A stretch of 64,000 nt of DNA from Roseivivax marinus (GCF_900109705.1 NZ_FOAI01000013.1:35491-99490); one strand, 5' to 3'. Counted from the first letter of the stretch, positions 53,382 to 62,618 are shown. Program-made: numbers and translations. The notes: generated from the sequence alone by a model not told the origin.

Positions 53382-54986
53382 TTAGCTTTCCCCGCGCCCG
53401 AGAACCACCCCTGCCGCCGACAGGGCCCGCCAGATCGTCTGGTCGCGATTGTAGATATCGGGGCGGTACTGCACGTGTCCCTTCGCCTGGGTGAAGGCGG
53501 TGCGGTAGATCAGGTGCACCGGCACCGGCTCCACCAGGTTCACACGCGCCTCGGCTCCGGTCCGCAGCCTGGAATGGAAGAAACCCTCGGGGTCGTCCTC
53601 TTGCTTGGCGAGCAACGTGTAGGCGAATTCGTAGGGGTCATCGAGGCGCACGCACCCGTGAGAGTAGGCCCTGACCGTCCGGCTGAAGAGATGCTGCGCC
53701 GGCGTATCGTGCAGGTAGATGTTGTATTTGTTGGGGAACATGAACTTCACCTGCCCCAACGCGTTCTTCGGCCCCGGAGGCTGGCGCATCGAATAGGGGA
53801 AGGAGCCCGCAAAGCTCTGGTTGCGGCTGACCACCTGGCCCCGGCTGTTGAGAATCTGCAGGTGGCTGACCGCGTAGGGGTTGCGGCGCAGTTGCGGCAG
53901 GTACTCGTTCTTGATGATTGAGCGGGGGACGTACCAGCTCGGGTTGATGACCATGTGGTCCATCTCGTCCGAGAACTCGGGCGTCTGGCGGTCGCTCTCG
54001 TTCGAGCCGATGACCGCACGGGTCTCGAAGGTCACCTTCTCGTCGTCATAGACGCGGGCCATGAACTCGGTGAGGTTCACCTTGATGTGGCGTTTGCCGA
54101 GGCCGCCTGGCCTGTTCAGCCAGCGCTCACGCTCCATCGCGACCAGGACCTGCTGTAGCCGCGTTTCCGGCGAATGGTTGAGCTCGCGCAGGGTCGAATC
54201 CCCTGCGATTCCGTCAACGGCCAGGCCATGGTCCGCCTGAAAAGCCTTTACGGCCTGTTCCAACGCCGAGTCGTAGACCGCCGAAGCGGTCGGCCGCAGA
54301 TAGTTCATCGCGATAAGCCGGTCGCGCAGCGGTACGACGCGGGAGCCCGACTCGCCGGGGTCGATCCGTCCGGGCGACACCGGCCGGCCCCAGCCACCGC
54401 GGGCGACCACACGCTCCAGCCGCATCTTTTCGCGCATGAGGCGGCCGTACTCCGGGCTAGACGGAGCGAGACCGCGGAAGACCGCTCGCGGGTCGTCCGA
54501 TTCCAGCTTGTCGAGCAGGTCCGCGGTATCGGGGATGTAGACCTCGCGCTTGAGGCCAGAGATCACCCGGCGCGGATCGAGAGCGCCCGCGCTCAGATCC
54601 CGGGCGAAACGCCCGAAGGTCAGCGACAGGTGCACATCGAGCGCGCCGCGCTCTTCGGCGGTGCGTGCGGCGCGCATCTCGGCCATGAGGGCGTTGGCAT
54701 CGTAGCGGCCGGCCGGAAGGCCGTGCGCCGACGCCATCGTCACCGCCTCGAGAAGCGCCTCGCGCCGCAGTCTCTGGATGTCCTCGGGACCGGTCCAGAC
54801 CGGCTCGAATCCCCGATCGCGATAGAAGGCGGCGACCGCCTCGTCCTCTCCCACCGTCTCGGCGACGGCACGCTTGAAGGCCGTGACCTGCGCGGTCGCG
54901 GGTGCGGCGAAGCCGAGTGTCAGGGCAAGCGCAGCGCCCGCCAGGAGCGCTCCGGTCCGATTTCTGAGGGTCGAGGCTCTTGTCAT
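53382..54986 (-). CDS. L,D-transpeptidase (YcbB-like) with signal peptide
   Basis: A 534-residue periplasmic enzyme. The signal peptide (about residues 1-32, ending FAAPATAQ) is followed by a scaffold domain, a peptidoglycan-binding-like segment (AVKAFQADHGLAVDGIAGDSTLRELN near residue 245) and the YkuD catalytic domain. The active-site Cys is in YSHGCVRLDDP near residue 425. It forms 3-3 crosslinks or attaches proteins to peptidoglycan. The ATG at 54986 gives the signal peptide; an earlier in-frame ATG would bury it. Divergent from an M15-like peptidase gene. Confidence 0.93.
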   Translation of the reverse strand: MTRASTLRNRTGALLAGAALALTLGFAAPATAQVTAFKRAVAETVGEDEAVAAFYRDRGFEPVWTGPEDIQRLRREALLEAVTMASAHGLPAGRYDANALMAEMRAARTAEERGALDVHLSLTFGRFARDLSAGALDPRRVISGLKREVYIPDTADLLDKLESDDPRAVFRGLAPSSPEYGRLMREKMRLERVVARGGWGRPVSPGRIDPGESGSRVVPLRDRLIAMNYLRPTASAVYDSALEQAVKAFQADHGLAVDGIAGDSTLRELNHSPETRLQQVLVAMERERWLNRPGGLGKRHIKVNLTEFMARVYDDEKVTFETRAVIGSNESDRQTPEFSDEMDHMVINPSWYVPRSIIKNEYLPQLRRNPYAVSHLQILNSRGQVVSRNQSFAGSFPYSMRQPPGPKNALGQVKFMFPNKYNIYLHDTPAQHLFSRTVRAYSHGCVRLDDPYEFAYTLLAKQEDDPEGFFHSRLRTGAEARVNLVEPVPVHLIYRTAFTQAKGHVQYRPDIYNRDQTIWRALSAAGVVLGRGES

Positions 54987-55319
54987 TCTGAAATCCGTTC
55001 CGGCAGGGGGCGAATACATAGGGAAAACCGCACGTTGCAGAGTGTCGGAATTCCGGCGGGTGTCCATTCACAAAGCGTCGGGGACGCGAAACGGGTCCGG
55101 CGTGATGCGTCCGCGCACCGGGGAGTGCGACATCCTTGCGACACTTCGCCGACGTTCGGCAGAAACCTGCCGAAATTTCGCGGAAGGCGGAACCATTTCG
55201 GTTCCCGGGTTTCTCGGGAGCGACTGCTGTGCAATAAATCTTAAGGCATCTGGGGAAAGATGGCAGGGCCGACGCAACGACGCCGGCACAAGCAGTAACC
55301 GAACGGGACAGCACCGACC

Positions 55320-55889
55320 ATGACCACCGCAGCTTCTGGCAGCATGACGCGGCGCGGCCTGTTGACGGCTTTCGCCGCAACGACCATCACCGCAGCTCCG
55401 ACATTCGCCAACGCAGCAGGCCTCCTGCGCGGCGGCGGCGACATCCGGCGCATCAAGATGTATTCCGGCCGCACCGGCGAGAAGATCGACATGATCTATT
55501 GGGTCGAAGGCGAGTATATCTCTGACGCCGTAAAGGAAATCACCTACTTCATGCGCGACTGGCGCAATGACCAGGTGAAGAACATCGACCTTCGCACCAT
55601 CGACATCATGGCCGCGTGTCACAACCTTCTCGACTGCTCCGAGCCGTACATGCTGATCTCGGGCTACCGCAGCCCCGAGACCAACGCGATGCTCCGGGCC
55701 CGGTCGTCCGGTGTCGCGAAGCGCTCGCGTCACCTCGTCGGCGAGGCGGCGGACCTTCGGCTTTCGTCCCGCTCGGTCAACCAGATGGCCAAGGCGGCCC
55801 TCTCCTGCAACGGCGGCGGCGTCGGTCGCTACAGTAGCTCTAACTTCGTGCACATGGATTGCGGTCCGGTCCGCACTTGGGGCAGCTGA
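55320..55889 (+). CDS. DUF882/YcbK (MepK-like) peptidoglycan peptidase with Tat-type signal
   Basis: A 189-residue M15-like metallopeptidase. The twin-arginine signal MTRRGLLTAFAATTITAA is followed by the zinc site: SGYRSPETNAML near residue 115, SRHLVGEAADLRL near residue 138 (HxxxxxxD), and FVHMDCG near residue 178. In E. coli, MepK cuts 3-3 crosslinks made by L,D-transpeptidases. The neighbouring divergent gene encodes such a transpeptidase, so the pair may balance making and cutting of these bonds. A terminator follows 27 bases after the stop. Confidence 0.9.
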   Translation: MTTAASGSMTRRGLLTAFAATTITAAPTFANAAGLLRGGGDIRRIKMYSGRTGEKIDMIYWVEGEYISDAVKEITYFMRDWRNDQVKNIDLRTIDIMAACHNLLDCSEPYMLISGYRSPETNAMLRARSSGVAKRSRHLVGEAADLRLSSRSVNQMAKAALSCNGGGVGRYSSSNFVHMDCGPVRTWGS

Positions 55890-55916
55890 GCCCCCCACGA
55901 TGGCACGATCGAACGA

Positions 55917-55937
55917 GGCGCCCGCGGGCGCCTTTTT
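55917..55937 (+). terminator. Intrinsic terminator of the M15-like peptidase gene
   Basis: Stem GGCGCC-CGCG-GGCGCC (55917-55932) followed by TTTTT. Confidence 0.9.
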
Positions 55938-56144
55938 CGTGTCTGGCTTAGTGCAAACTGCGTAGGTCACACGACCAGAGCGCACTGACCCCCTCGGCAG
56001 TTTCCCGCCGATCGGTCACAAACGCGTCAGGCGGCGTGATCGGTCGTCGGCATGGGGAACCATGCTGACCCGAGACGTCATGCAATCGGTCGAGCGACAC
56101 GGACCATGCAGCCGTTCGGACACCGGATCATGCAAGGATGAAAG

Positions 56145-56221
56145 TGGCGCGGTTGACGGGGCTCGAACCCGCGACCCCCGGCGTGACAGGCCGGTACTCT
56201 AACCATCTGAGCTACAACCGC
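56145..56221 (-). tRNA. tRNA-Asp (GTC)
   Basis: 77-nt cloverleaf read on the minus strand. The acceptor stem GCGGTTG pairs with CAACCGC, followed by discriminator G and an encoded CCA. The anticodon loop CTGTCAC gives anticodon GTC between CCGGC/GCCGG stems; T-arm GGGTTCGAGCCCC. Nearly identical to the next copy. Confidence 0.97.
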
Positions 56222-56253
56222 GCATCGCGCCGGCGGGAAGGATCGGACAGCGG

Positions 56254-56330
56254 TGGCGCGGTTGACGGGGCTCGAACCCGCGACCCCCGGCGTGACAGGC
56301 CGGTACTCTAACCAACTGAGCTACAACCGC
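56254..56330 (-). tRNA. tRNA-Asp (GTC), second copy
   Basis: Same structure as the neighbour, differing by one base in the D-loop (AGTTGG instead of AGATGG). It lies 32 bases upstream in transcription order, so both are likely cut from one precursor. CCA is encoded. Confidence 0.97.
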
Positions 56331-56571
56331 GTATGCTGTCCGCCCATACCTTCGGGCGTGGGGCGCGTTCTAGGCGGGGCGGAAACCGCCGTCAAGCGGA
56401 TTTGACCCGCCCGGGCACAAGGAATCACGGCCCGCCGCGACGGCAACCTCGGTTCATATGCGCGGTTCGTCCGCGGCACCCCGTCGCGGCGCCGACGGTT
56501 GGCCGTAAGCCCCCTGCCCGCTACCTCTGGCCGACGCCCGATCGCGCGAGGCCCGACGGAGACACCCGCCC

Positions 56572-57225
56572 ATGCTCGACGCCCACGACCTGCGAAAAAC
56601 CTACCAGACCGGCGACGGCTCCCTCACCGTGCTCGATGGCGTGTCGCTGTCGGTCGCCCGTGGCGAGAGCGTGGCGCTCACCGGCGAAAGCGGGTCGGGC
56701 AAGTCGACGCTCCTGCACCTGCTGGGATGCCTCGACACCCCGGACGGCGGGCGGCTGAGCCTCGACGGTTCGCGCATCGACGACCTCGACGACGCGGGCC
56801 GCGCGCGACTGCGCCGCGACCGGATCGGTGTCGTGTTCCAGAGCCTGAACCTGATTCCTTCGCTCACCGTTGCGCAGAATCTGGCGTTCCAGGCCCGGCT
56901 TGCCGGACGGCACGACCCGGACTGGCAGGAACGGCTGACCCGGCGCCTCGGCCTCGACGGGCTGGGCCAGCGCTTTCCCGAGCAGCTTTCGGGCGGACAG
57001 CAGCAGCGCGTCGCGATCGGCCGCGCCATCGCCAACCGGCCCGACCTCGTGCTGGCCGACGAGCCCACCGGCAACCTCGACGAGACCACCGCCGCGCGGG
57101 TCAGGGACCTGCTGCTCGAACTCGTGGACGAGACCGGCGCCGCGTTCCTGATGGTCACACATTCAGACGTCCTCGCCGCGCGACTGTCGCGGCGGCTGCA
57201 CCTGAGCGGCGGGCGCCTGGCATGA
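56572..57225 (+). CDS. ABC transporter ATP-binding protein (LolD/MacB type)
   Basis: A 217-residue ABC ATPase: Walker A GESGSGKST at residues 38-46, Q-loop VVFQSLNLIPSLTVAQN near 87, signature LSGGQQQRVAIGRAIANRP near 140, Walker B LVLADEPTGNLDE near 160, and H-loop VTHSD near 195. It belongs to the LolD/MacB group that drives FtsX-type permeases moving lipoproteins or other amphiphiles rather than importing solutes. ATGA overlap with the permease at 57222. Confidence 0.93.
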   Translation: MLDAHDLRKTYQTGDGSLTVLDGVSLSVARGESVALTGESGSGKSTLLHLLGCLDTPDGGRLSLDGSRIDDLDDAGRARLRRDRIGVVFQSLNLIPSLTVAQNLAFQARLAGRHDPDWQERLTRRLGLDGLGQRFPEQLSGGQQQRVAIGRAIANRPDLVLADEPTGNLDETTAARVRDLLLELVDETGAAFLMVTHSDVLAARLSRRLHLSGGRLA

Positions 57226-59621
57226 CACGCACCGCGCTCATGGCGCTTCTGTCCCACTGGCGGCGCCACAAGCTTCAGCTCGCGACCCTGCTGACCGGGC
57301 TCGCGCTGGCCACCGCGCTCTGGTCCGGGGTGCAGGCGATCAACGCCGAGGCCCGTCGCAGCTACGACCGCGCCGCCGCGACGCTCGGACAGGACGTGCT
57401 CGACAGGCTGACCGCCCCGGAGGGCGTGACGCTCGACCAGTTCGTCGCCCTGCGCCGCGCCGGGTGGCAGGTGAGCCCGGTGATCGAGGGACGCATCCGC
57501 GCGGGCGGCACGCCCCTGCGCATTCTCGGGATCGACCCGCTGACCGCGCCGCCGCAAGCCGGGCTGACCGCGCTTGCGGGGGACAACGACATCATCGGCG
57601 ACTTCCTCTCCACGCCGGGCCTGCTACTCGTAGCGCCCGAGACCGCCGCGCAGATCGGGGACGCCGACCTGCCGCCCACCCGCATCGCGCCGGACGTGGC
57701 CCCCGGCACCGCGGTCACCGATCTCGCCACCGCGCGGCGATTGCTGGAGCGGCAGCGCCTCTCCTACCTCCTCGTCGCTTCCGAGCAACCGCTGGGCCTG
57801 CCCCCCCTGTCCGACATTGCCGAACTCGACCGCCGCACGCCCGACGAGAGCACCGACCTCTCAGAACTGACCGACTCGTTCCACCTCAACCTCACCGCCT
57901 TCGGGCTCCTGTCCTTCGCAGTTGGCCTGTTCATCGTGCAATCGGCCATCGGCCTCGCCTTCGAACAGCGGCGGCAGAGCTTCCGGACACTGCGCGCCCT
58001 CGGCCTCAGCCTGCGGCGGCTGATGGTCCTGCTGACAGCCGAACTGGCGGTCTTCGCGCTGCTCGCGGGCATCGCGGGGCTGGCGCTTGGCTACGGCATC
58101 GCGGCCGCGCTCCTGCCCGGGGTGGCCGGCACGCTGCGGGGTCTTTACGGCGCTTCGGTCGCAGGCACGTTGGCGTTCGATCCGGCATGGGCGGCGGCAG
58201 GTCTCGGCATCACGCTGGCCGGCACGGCTTTGGCGGGGGCGCAGGCACTTTGGCGGGTGGCGCGGATGCCCCTACTGGCCCCGGCACAGCCCCGCGCCTG
58301 GGCCATGGCTTCGGCCCGGACGCTGACGGCGCAGGCGGGAGGCGCCGTCGCGTTGCTGCTCACCAGCGCCGTTCTGGTCTGGGTCGGAGAAGGCCTGATC
58401 GCCGCGTTCGCCTGCCTCGGCGCGCTGCTACTTGGCGCGGCTCTGGCGCTGCCGCCGCTGTTGATCGGGGCGCTCCGGATCGCCCGTCCGCTGGCGCGCG
58501 GTCCCGTGGGCGAGTGGCTCCTGGCCGATGGACGCCAGCAGGTGCCCGCCCTGTCGCTGGCCCTGATGGCGCTCTTGCTGGCGCTGTCCGCGAATGTCGG
58601 CGTGGGCACGATGGTGGGCTCGTTCCGCACCACCTTCACGGCCTGGCTCGACCAGCGGCTCGCGGCCGAGCTCTACGTCACGGCGCCCGACGAGGCCGCG
58701 GCCGCACGCGTGCGCGCGGCGGGCGACGAGTTGGCCGACGCTGTCGTGCCGATCTGGTCCGTGGACGTTGACCTGCGCGGGCGACCGGGAAGCGTCTACG
58801 GCATCGCCGACGATCCGCTCTACCGCGACAACTGGCCGATCCTCGAGGCGCTCCCCGAGGTCTGGGACAGGGTTGCGGCGGGCACCGGGGCCATCGTCAA
58901 CGAACAGCTCTTCCGAGGCACCGACATGACCCTCGGCGCGCCACTTCGCATGGCAGAGGGGTGGGAGGTGCCGGTCGTCGGCGTCTATTCCGACTACGGC
59001 AACCCGGCGCCGCAGGCGATGATCGGCAGCGATGCGCTGTCCCGGCGCTATCCCGACGTGCCCCGCCTGCGGTTCGCCGTCAGGACCGATCCCGACCAGG
59101 CCGCCGAGGTCGCAGCGCAACTGCGCGAGCGCGCGCGCCTGCCCGATCAGGGCGTGGTCAACCAGTCCGAGGTCAAGGCGCTGTCGCTGCGGGTCTTCGA
59201 GCAGACCTTCCTCGTGACCGGCGCGCTCAATGTTCTGACGCTCGGCGTCGCGGGAATCGCGGTGCTGACATCGCTGCTGACCCTCTCGGGGTTGCGCCTG
59301 CCGCAGCTCGCCCCGCTCTGGGCTCTGGGAATGCGGCCGCGAACGCTCGCGGCGCTGGAGGTCGCACGGACCTGCCTTCTCGCGCTCCTGACGTGGGCTC
59401 TGTCGCTCCCCGTGGGGCTGGCGCTGGCCTGGGTTCTTCTGGCCAAGGTCAACGTCGAGGCGTTCGGCTGGCGCCTGCCCATGCACCTGTTTCCCGCCCA
59501 GTGGATCGGTCTGGCCGGGGCGGCGCTGCTCGCCGCCGGGCTCGCCTGCCTCTGGCCCGCGATCCGCCTGACCCGCCTGCCCCCATCCCGACTGCTGAGG
59601 GTGTTCGCCCATGATCGCTAG
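57222..59621 (+). CDS. FtsX-like ABC transporter permease
   Basis: A 799-residue permease with an N-terminal helix, a periplasmic domain, and two FtsX-type membrane blocks (about residues 220-430 and 660-799), giving the duplicated 'large' permease type. The segment ALGLSLRRLMVLLTAELAVFALLAGIAGL is a typical FtsX core. It pairs with the upstream ATPase (ATGA) and its 3' end overlaps the AttH-like gene by 11 bases. The set resembles the attEFGH-type export systems. The transported molecule is unknown. Confidence 0.9.
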   Translation: MTRTALMALLSHWRRHKLQLATLLTGLALATALWSGVQAINAEARRSYDRAAATLGQDVLDRLTAPEGVTLDQFVALRRAGWQVSPVIEGRIRAGGTPLRILGIDPLTAPPQAGLTALAGDNDIIGDFLSTPGLLLVAPETAAQIGDADLPPTRIAPDVAPGTAVTDLATARRLLERQRLSYLLVASEQPLGLPPLSDIAELDRRTPDESTDLSELTDSFHLNLTAFGLLSFAVGLFIVQSAIGLAFEQRRQSFRTLRALGLSLRRLMVLLTAELAVFALLAGIAGLALGYGIAAALLPGVAGTLRGLYGASVAGTLAFDPAWAAAGLGITLAGTALAGAQALWRVARMPLLAPAQPRAWAMASARTLTAQAGGAVALLLTSAVLVWVGEGLIAAFACLGALLLGAALALPPLLIGALRIARPLARGPVGEWLLADGRQQVPALSLALMALLLALSANVGVGTMVGSFRTTFTAWLDQRLAAELYVTAPDEAAAARVRAAGDELADAVVPIWSVDVDLRGRPGSVYGIADDPLYRDNWPILEALPEVWDRVAAGTGAIVNEQLFRGTDMTLGAPLRMAEGWEVPVVGVYSDYGNPAPQAMIGSDALSRRYPDVPRLRFAVRTDPDQAAEVAAQLRERARLPDQGVVNQSEVKALSLRVFEQTFLVTGALNVLTLGVAGIAVLTSLLTLSGLRLPQLAPLWALGMRPRTLAALEVARTCLLALLTWALSLPVGLALAWVLLAKVNVEAFGWRLPMHLFPAQWIGLAGAALLAAGLACLWPAIRLTRLPPSRLLRVFAHDR

Positions 59622-60693
59622 CGTCCCCGCCGCAATTCTGTCCGCAGCTCTCGCCGCCGTGCCGGCCGCCGTCCTCGCGCAGGGCTATGCAGGGCTCGGC
59701 GCCGAGGCCGACGGCGACTTCGCGGTCCCGCAACAGGGCGCGGCGCTGGCCTTCCCCGGAGATCATCTTCCGCATCCCGACTACCGCATCGAGTGGTGGT
59801 ACCTGACCGCCGCGCTGTCTGCCGCCGACGGCACGCGCTACGGGGTTCAGTGGACGTTGTTCCGCTCGGCGCTGCGGCCCGGCTCGGATACACCCGGACT
59901 GCCCGGCGACACCCGCCAGGTCTGGATGGGCCACGCCGCGGTCACGACGCCCGACGCGCATCTCTTCGACGAGAGACTCGCGCGCGGCGGGGTCGGACAG
60001 GCGGGCGTGACCGAGCCGTTCGAGGCGTGGATCGACGACTGGACCATGCGCTCGACCGCGCCGGCGGACGCCGATCCGCTGGACGCGATCACGCTGACGG
60101 CGCGGGGCAACCGCTTCGCCTACGACCTCGCGCTCGAGGCCACCGGTCCACTGGTTCTGCACGGCGACGCTGGCTTTTCCGTCAAGTCGCCCGCCGGGCA
60201 GGCCAGCTACTACTACTCCCAGCCGTTCTACGACGTCTCGGGCACGCTGACCCTGCCCGAGGGCGACATCGAAGTGACCGGCTCGGGCTGGCTCGACCGC
60301 GAATGGTCGTCGCAGCCATTGTCGGGCGATCAGGAGGGATGGGACTGGTTCTCGCTGTCGTTCGAGAGCGGCGCGAAACTGATGGGCTTCGGTCTGCGCG
60401 AAAGCGATGGCGGGCACTTCACTTCGGCCACGTGGATCGCGCCGGACGGAACCGAGACCGCCTACGGGGACGGCGCTCTGCGCCTGACCCCTGGCGCCAC
60501 GGCCGAGGTCGCGGGACGCACGATCCCGGTCGAATGGCGCGTGGAGCTGCCTGACGAGGGTCTCGACGTGACGACCACGCCGCTGAACCCACAGGCCTGG
60601 ATGGGCACGACCTTCTCGTACTGGGAAGGACCGATCGCCATCTCCGGCAGCCACGACGGCCACGGCTACCTGGAGATGACCGGATACGAATGA
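59611..60693 (+). CDS. AttH/CrtC-like lipocalin-domain periplasmic protein
   Basis: A 360-residue protein with a signal peptide (ends AVLAQG near residue 24) and an AttH/CrtC-type two-lipocalin fold: RIEWWYLTAALSAADGTRYGVQWTLFR near residue 60, WLDREWSSQPLSGDQEGWDWFSLSF near residue 229. In att systems such a protein accompanies an ABC-FtsX exporter and may bind the transported lipid or modify it; in carotenoid pathways the relative CrtC is a hydratase. Context favours the exporter role (inference). Two GC hairpins follow, the first (ACGCCTCCCG/CGGGAGGCGT) beginning at its stop codon. Confidence 0.9.
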   Translation: MIASVPAAILSAALAAVPAAVLAQGYAGLGAEADGDFAVPQQGAALAFPGDHLPHPDYRIEWWYLTAALSAADGTRYGVQWTLFRSALRPGSDTPGLPGDTRQVWMGHAAVTTPDAHLFDERLARGGVGQAGVTEPFEAWIDDWTMRSTAPADADPLDAITLTARGNRFAYDLALEATGPLVLHGDAGFSVKSPAGQASYYYSQPFYDVSGTLTLPEGDIEVTGSGWLDREWSSQPLSGDQEGWDWFSLSFESGAKLMGFGLRESDGGHFTSATWIAPDGTETAYGDGALRLTPGATAEVAGRTIPVEWRVELPDEGLDVTTTPLNPQAWMGTTFSYWEGPIAISGSHDGHGYLEMTGYE

Positions 60694-60770
60694 CGCCTCC
60701 CGATGGACGGGAGGCGTTCGGGGGCGCTGGTCCGCGCGGTGCGCGTCACGCCGGGCCCCCAAGGGCCCGG
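60693..60770. terminator. Two GC hairpins between convergent genes
   Basis: Stem ACGCCTCCCG/CGGGAGGCGT (60693-60702 and 60708-60717) and stem CCGGGCCC/GGGCCCGG (60751-60758 and 60763-60770). Neither has a T-tract, so they are candidate bidirectional mRNA ends rather than proven terminators. Confidence 0.5.
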
Positions 60771-60781
60771 CGCGCGCCAGA

Positions 60782-62338
60782 TCACTCGCCCGGCGTCATG
60801 CCGGCAGCGCGCATCGCATCGTCGATCTCGTTCATGAACGACAGCTGCCGCTCGAGGAACACGGACCGGCCCACCGCAGGCTCCGCCTCCGCGAGGGCGA
60901 GGCAGTACTCGGCCGTCAACGCGGCCATCGCTTCGGAATAGCCGGCATCGGGCTCGGCGGCGTGGAAGCCCTCCACCAGGGGTGCGATGTCCTCTTCGGC
61001 CACGGTCTGCCCGGCGAGGTCGCCTACCTGCGTGCGAACGCCGGCGGGGATCTCGTAGTTGCCGGGCGCCGGGCAGTTCGTCGTCAGGTCGATGCTGTCG
61101 GTCTCCTCGGCATCGGGGCGGCTTTCCGCGACCATCTCGGGCGTGGCAGATTCAGGGCCATCGTTGTCCCAGCTGCGCCGCACGTAGTTCGACACGTCCG
61201 AAAGCTCCTGATCCGACAGGACGTTGGCGAAGCTGGGCATCGGCCCGAACTGGTTGCGGGTCTCGATGCCCCGCAACAGCACGTTCACGACGTTCAACGG
61301 CGACTGTGCGTTGACCCCGCCATTGTCCACGAGCCGGGCGGCATTCTCGCCACCCATGCCGTCCTCGGCATGACAGGACTGGCACTGCGCCTCGTACACG
61401 CCCGCACCCCGCTCCATCACCTCGTCGGGAATGCTTTCGATCTCGGGGCCGCGCCCGGGCTCGTCGTCCTCGGCACGGTCGAGGATGAAGGCGGCGATGG
61501 CCTCGATGTCCGAGCGCTGCGCGTCCTGAAGACTTTCGGTGACCTGGTACATCGCCCCGAAGGCGGCAAGCCCGTCGGGATGTTCGTCGGCAAGATAGGC
61601 GGTCAGCGTCTCCTGATCGAACTTTTCGAGCGCGGAGCCCTGCGTGCCGCTGATGTTGGGCGCATACCAACCGTCGACCAGGGCACCCTGATAGGCCCGA
61701 TCCTCGATCGGGCCGCCGATGGCGTTCCGCGGAGTGTGGCAGGACGTGCAGTGTACCGGCCCTTCGGCAAGGTAACGGCCCCGGTTGATCTGGTCGCTCT
61801 TCTCGGCATCAGGCTCGAAGCGGTGTGCATCGAAATAAAGCACCTGCCAGGCGTTCACGCCGGTGCGGATGTTGAACGGAAAAGGCAGCTGGATGACCTG
61901 CACCTCGTGGGTGACGGGCTCCACATTGCGGAAATAGGCCCAGAGGTCGTCGATGTCCTGATCGGTCATCTGCGTGAAGGACAGGTAGGGCATCGCCGGG
62001 TAGAGCGGCCCTCCGTCCTTCTGGCGACCTTGCCGCAGCGCACCCTCGAAATCGTCGCGGGTCCAGGTGCCGATGCCGGTCTCCGGATCCGGGGTGATGT
62101 TGGGGCCGACGAGTTCCCCGAACGGCGTGCCAAGCACCACCCCGCCTGCATAATCTCCGGCATCCGCGGTGTGGCAGTGTTTGCACCCCCCGATCATGGC
62201 CAGGTATTGACCACGGGCGATCGCGTCGTCTCCGGGCGCACCGGCCCAGGACTGCGCCGACGAGATTGCGGGAAAAAGCATGGCGGACGCCGACACCGCG
62301 ACGCTGGCCATGAGACGGGATTTCCAGTTCGCGCGCAT
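60782..62338 (-). CDS. Periplasmic triheme cytochrome c
   Basis: A 518-residue secreted cytochrome. Signal peptide to about residue 30, then three CxxCH haem sites at Cys52-His56, Cys197-His201 and Cys319-His323. This layout matches the cytochrome subunit of membrane-bound gluconate/alcohol/aldehyde dehydrogenases. No flavin or PQQ dehydrogenase subunit is adjacent. The C-terminal 90 residues after the third domain lack haem sites and begin with a Cys (TTNCPAPGNYEIP). AGGAGG supports the ATG at 62338. The enzyme partner is unknown. Confidence 0.9.
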   Translation of the reverse strand: MRANWKSRLMASVAVSASAMLFPAISSAQSWAGAPGDDAIARGQYLAMIGGCKHCHTADAGDYAGGVVLGTPFGELVGPNITPDPETGIGTWTRDDFEGALRQGRQKDGGPLYPAMPYLSFTQMTDQDIDDLWAYFRNVEPVTHEVQVIQLPFPFNIRTGVNAWQVLYFDAHRFEPDAEKSDQINRGRYLAEGPVHCTSCHTPRNAIGGPIEDRAYQGALVDGWYAPNISGTQGSALEKFDQETLTAYLADEHPDGLAAFGAMYQVTESLQDAQRSDIEAIAAFILDRAEDDEPGRGPEIESIPDEVMERGAGVYEAQCQSCHAEDGMGGENAARLVDNGGVNAQSPLNVVNVLLRGIETRNQFGPMPSFANVLSDQELSDVSNYVRRSWDNDGPESATPEMVAESRPDAEETDSIDLTTNCPAPGNYEIPAGVRTQVGDLAGQTVAEEDIAPLVEGFHAAEPDAGYSEAMAALTAEYCLALAEAEPAVGRSVFLERQLSFMNEIDDAMRAAGMTPGE

Positions 62339-62454
62339 GGCACTCCTCCTGACGATAGGCGGAGCGAGCATGCGCTCCTTTCCTTGGCGTCAGGACGTAG
62401 GGCGGCGCGAACCCGCTTCGAGTCCCCGCGAGCGCGATCTCTGTCACACCCGCA

Positions 62455-62618
62455 TCACGCGAGCGAGACGGCCATCACCAGCATCACGCCACAAAGCCCG
62501 GCGAAGACCGCGGATCCGCGGTTCAGCGCCGGTGTGGGACAGAAACACGCCCCGCATTCGTCCGCGCCGAAGCGCAGCGGTGATCGCAATCGGGACACCT
62601 GAAGACGCGGACGGACAT
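62455..62618 (-). pseudogene. Zinc-ribbon membrane protein gene with a -1 frameshift
   Basis: From the ATG at 62618 (GGGAGG eight bases upstream) the frame reads MSVRVFRCPDCDHR and then leaves the family sequence. In the next frame the product continues RFGADECGACFCPTPALNRG and a hydrophobic helix FAGLCGVMLVMAVSLA. Joined, they give a 54-residue protein with two CxxC zinc knuckles (CPDC, CGAC) and one membrane helix. The break is near 62578, where CACCGCTGCGC appears to lack one base. The span of 164 bases is one short of 55 codons. Either a mutation or an assembly error. Confidence 0.7.
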
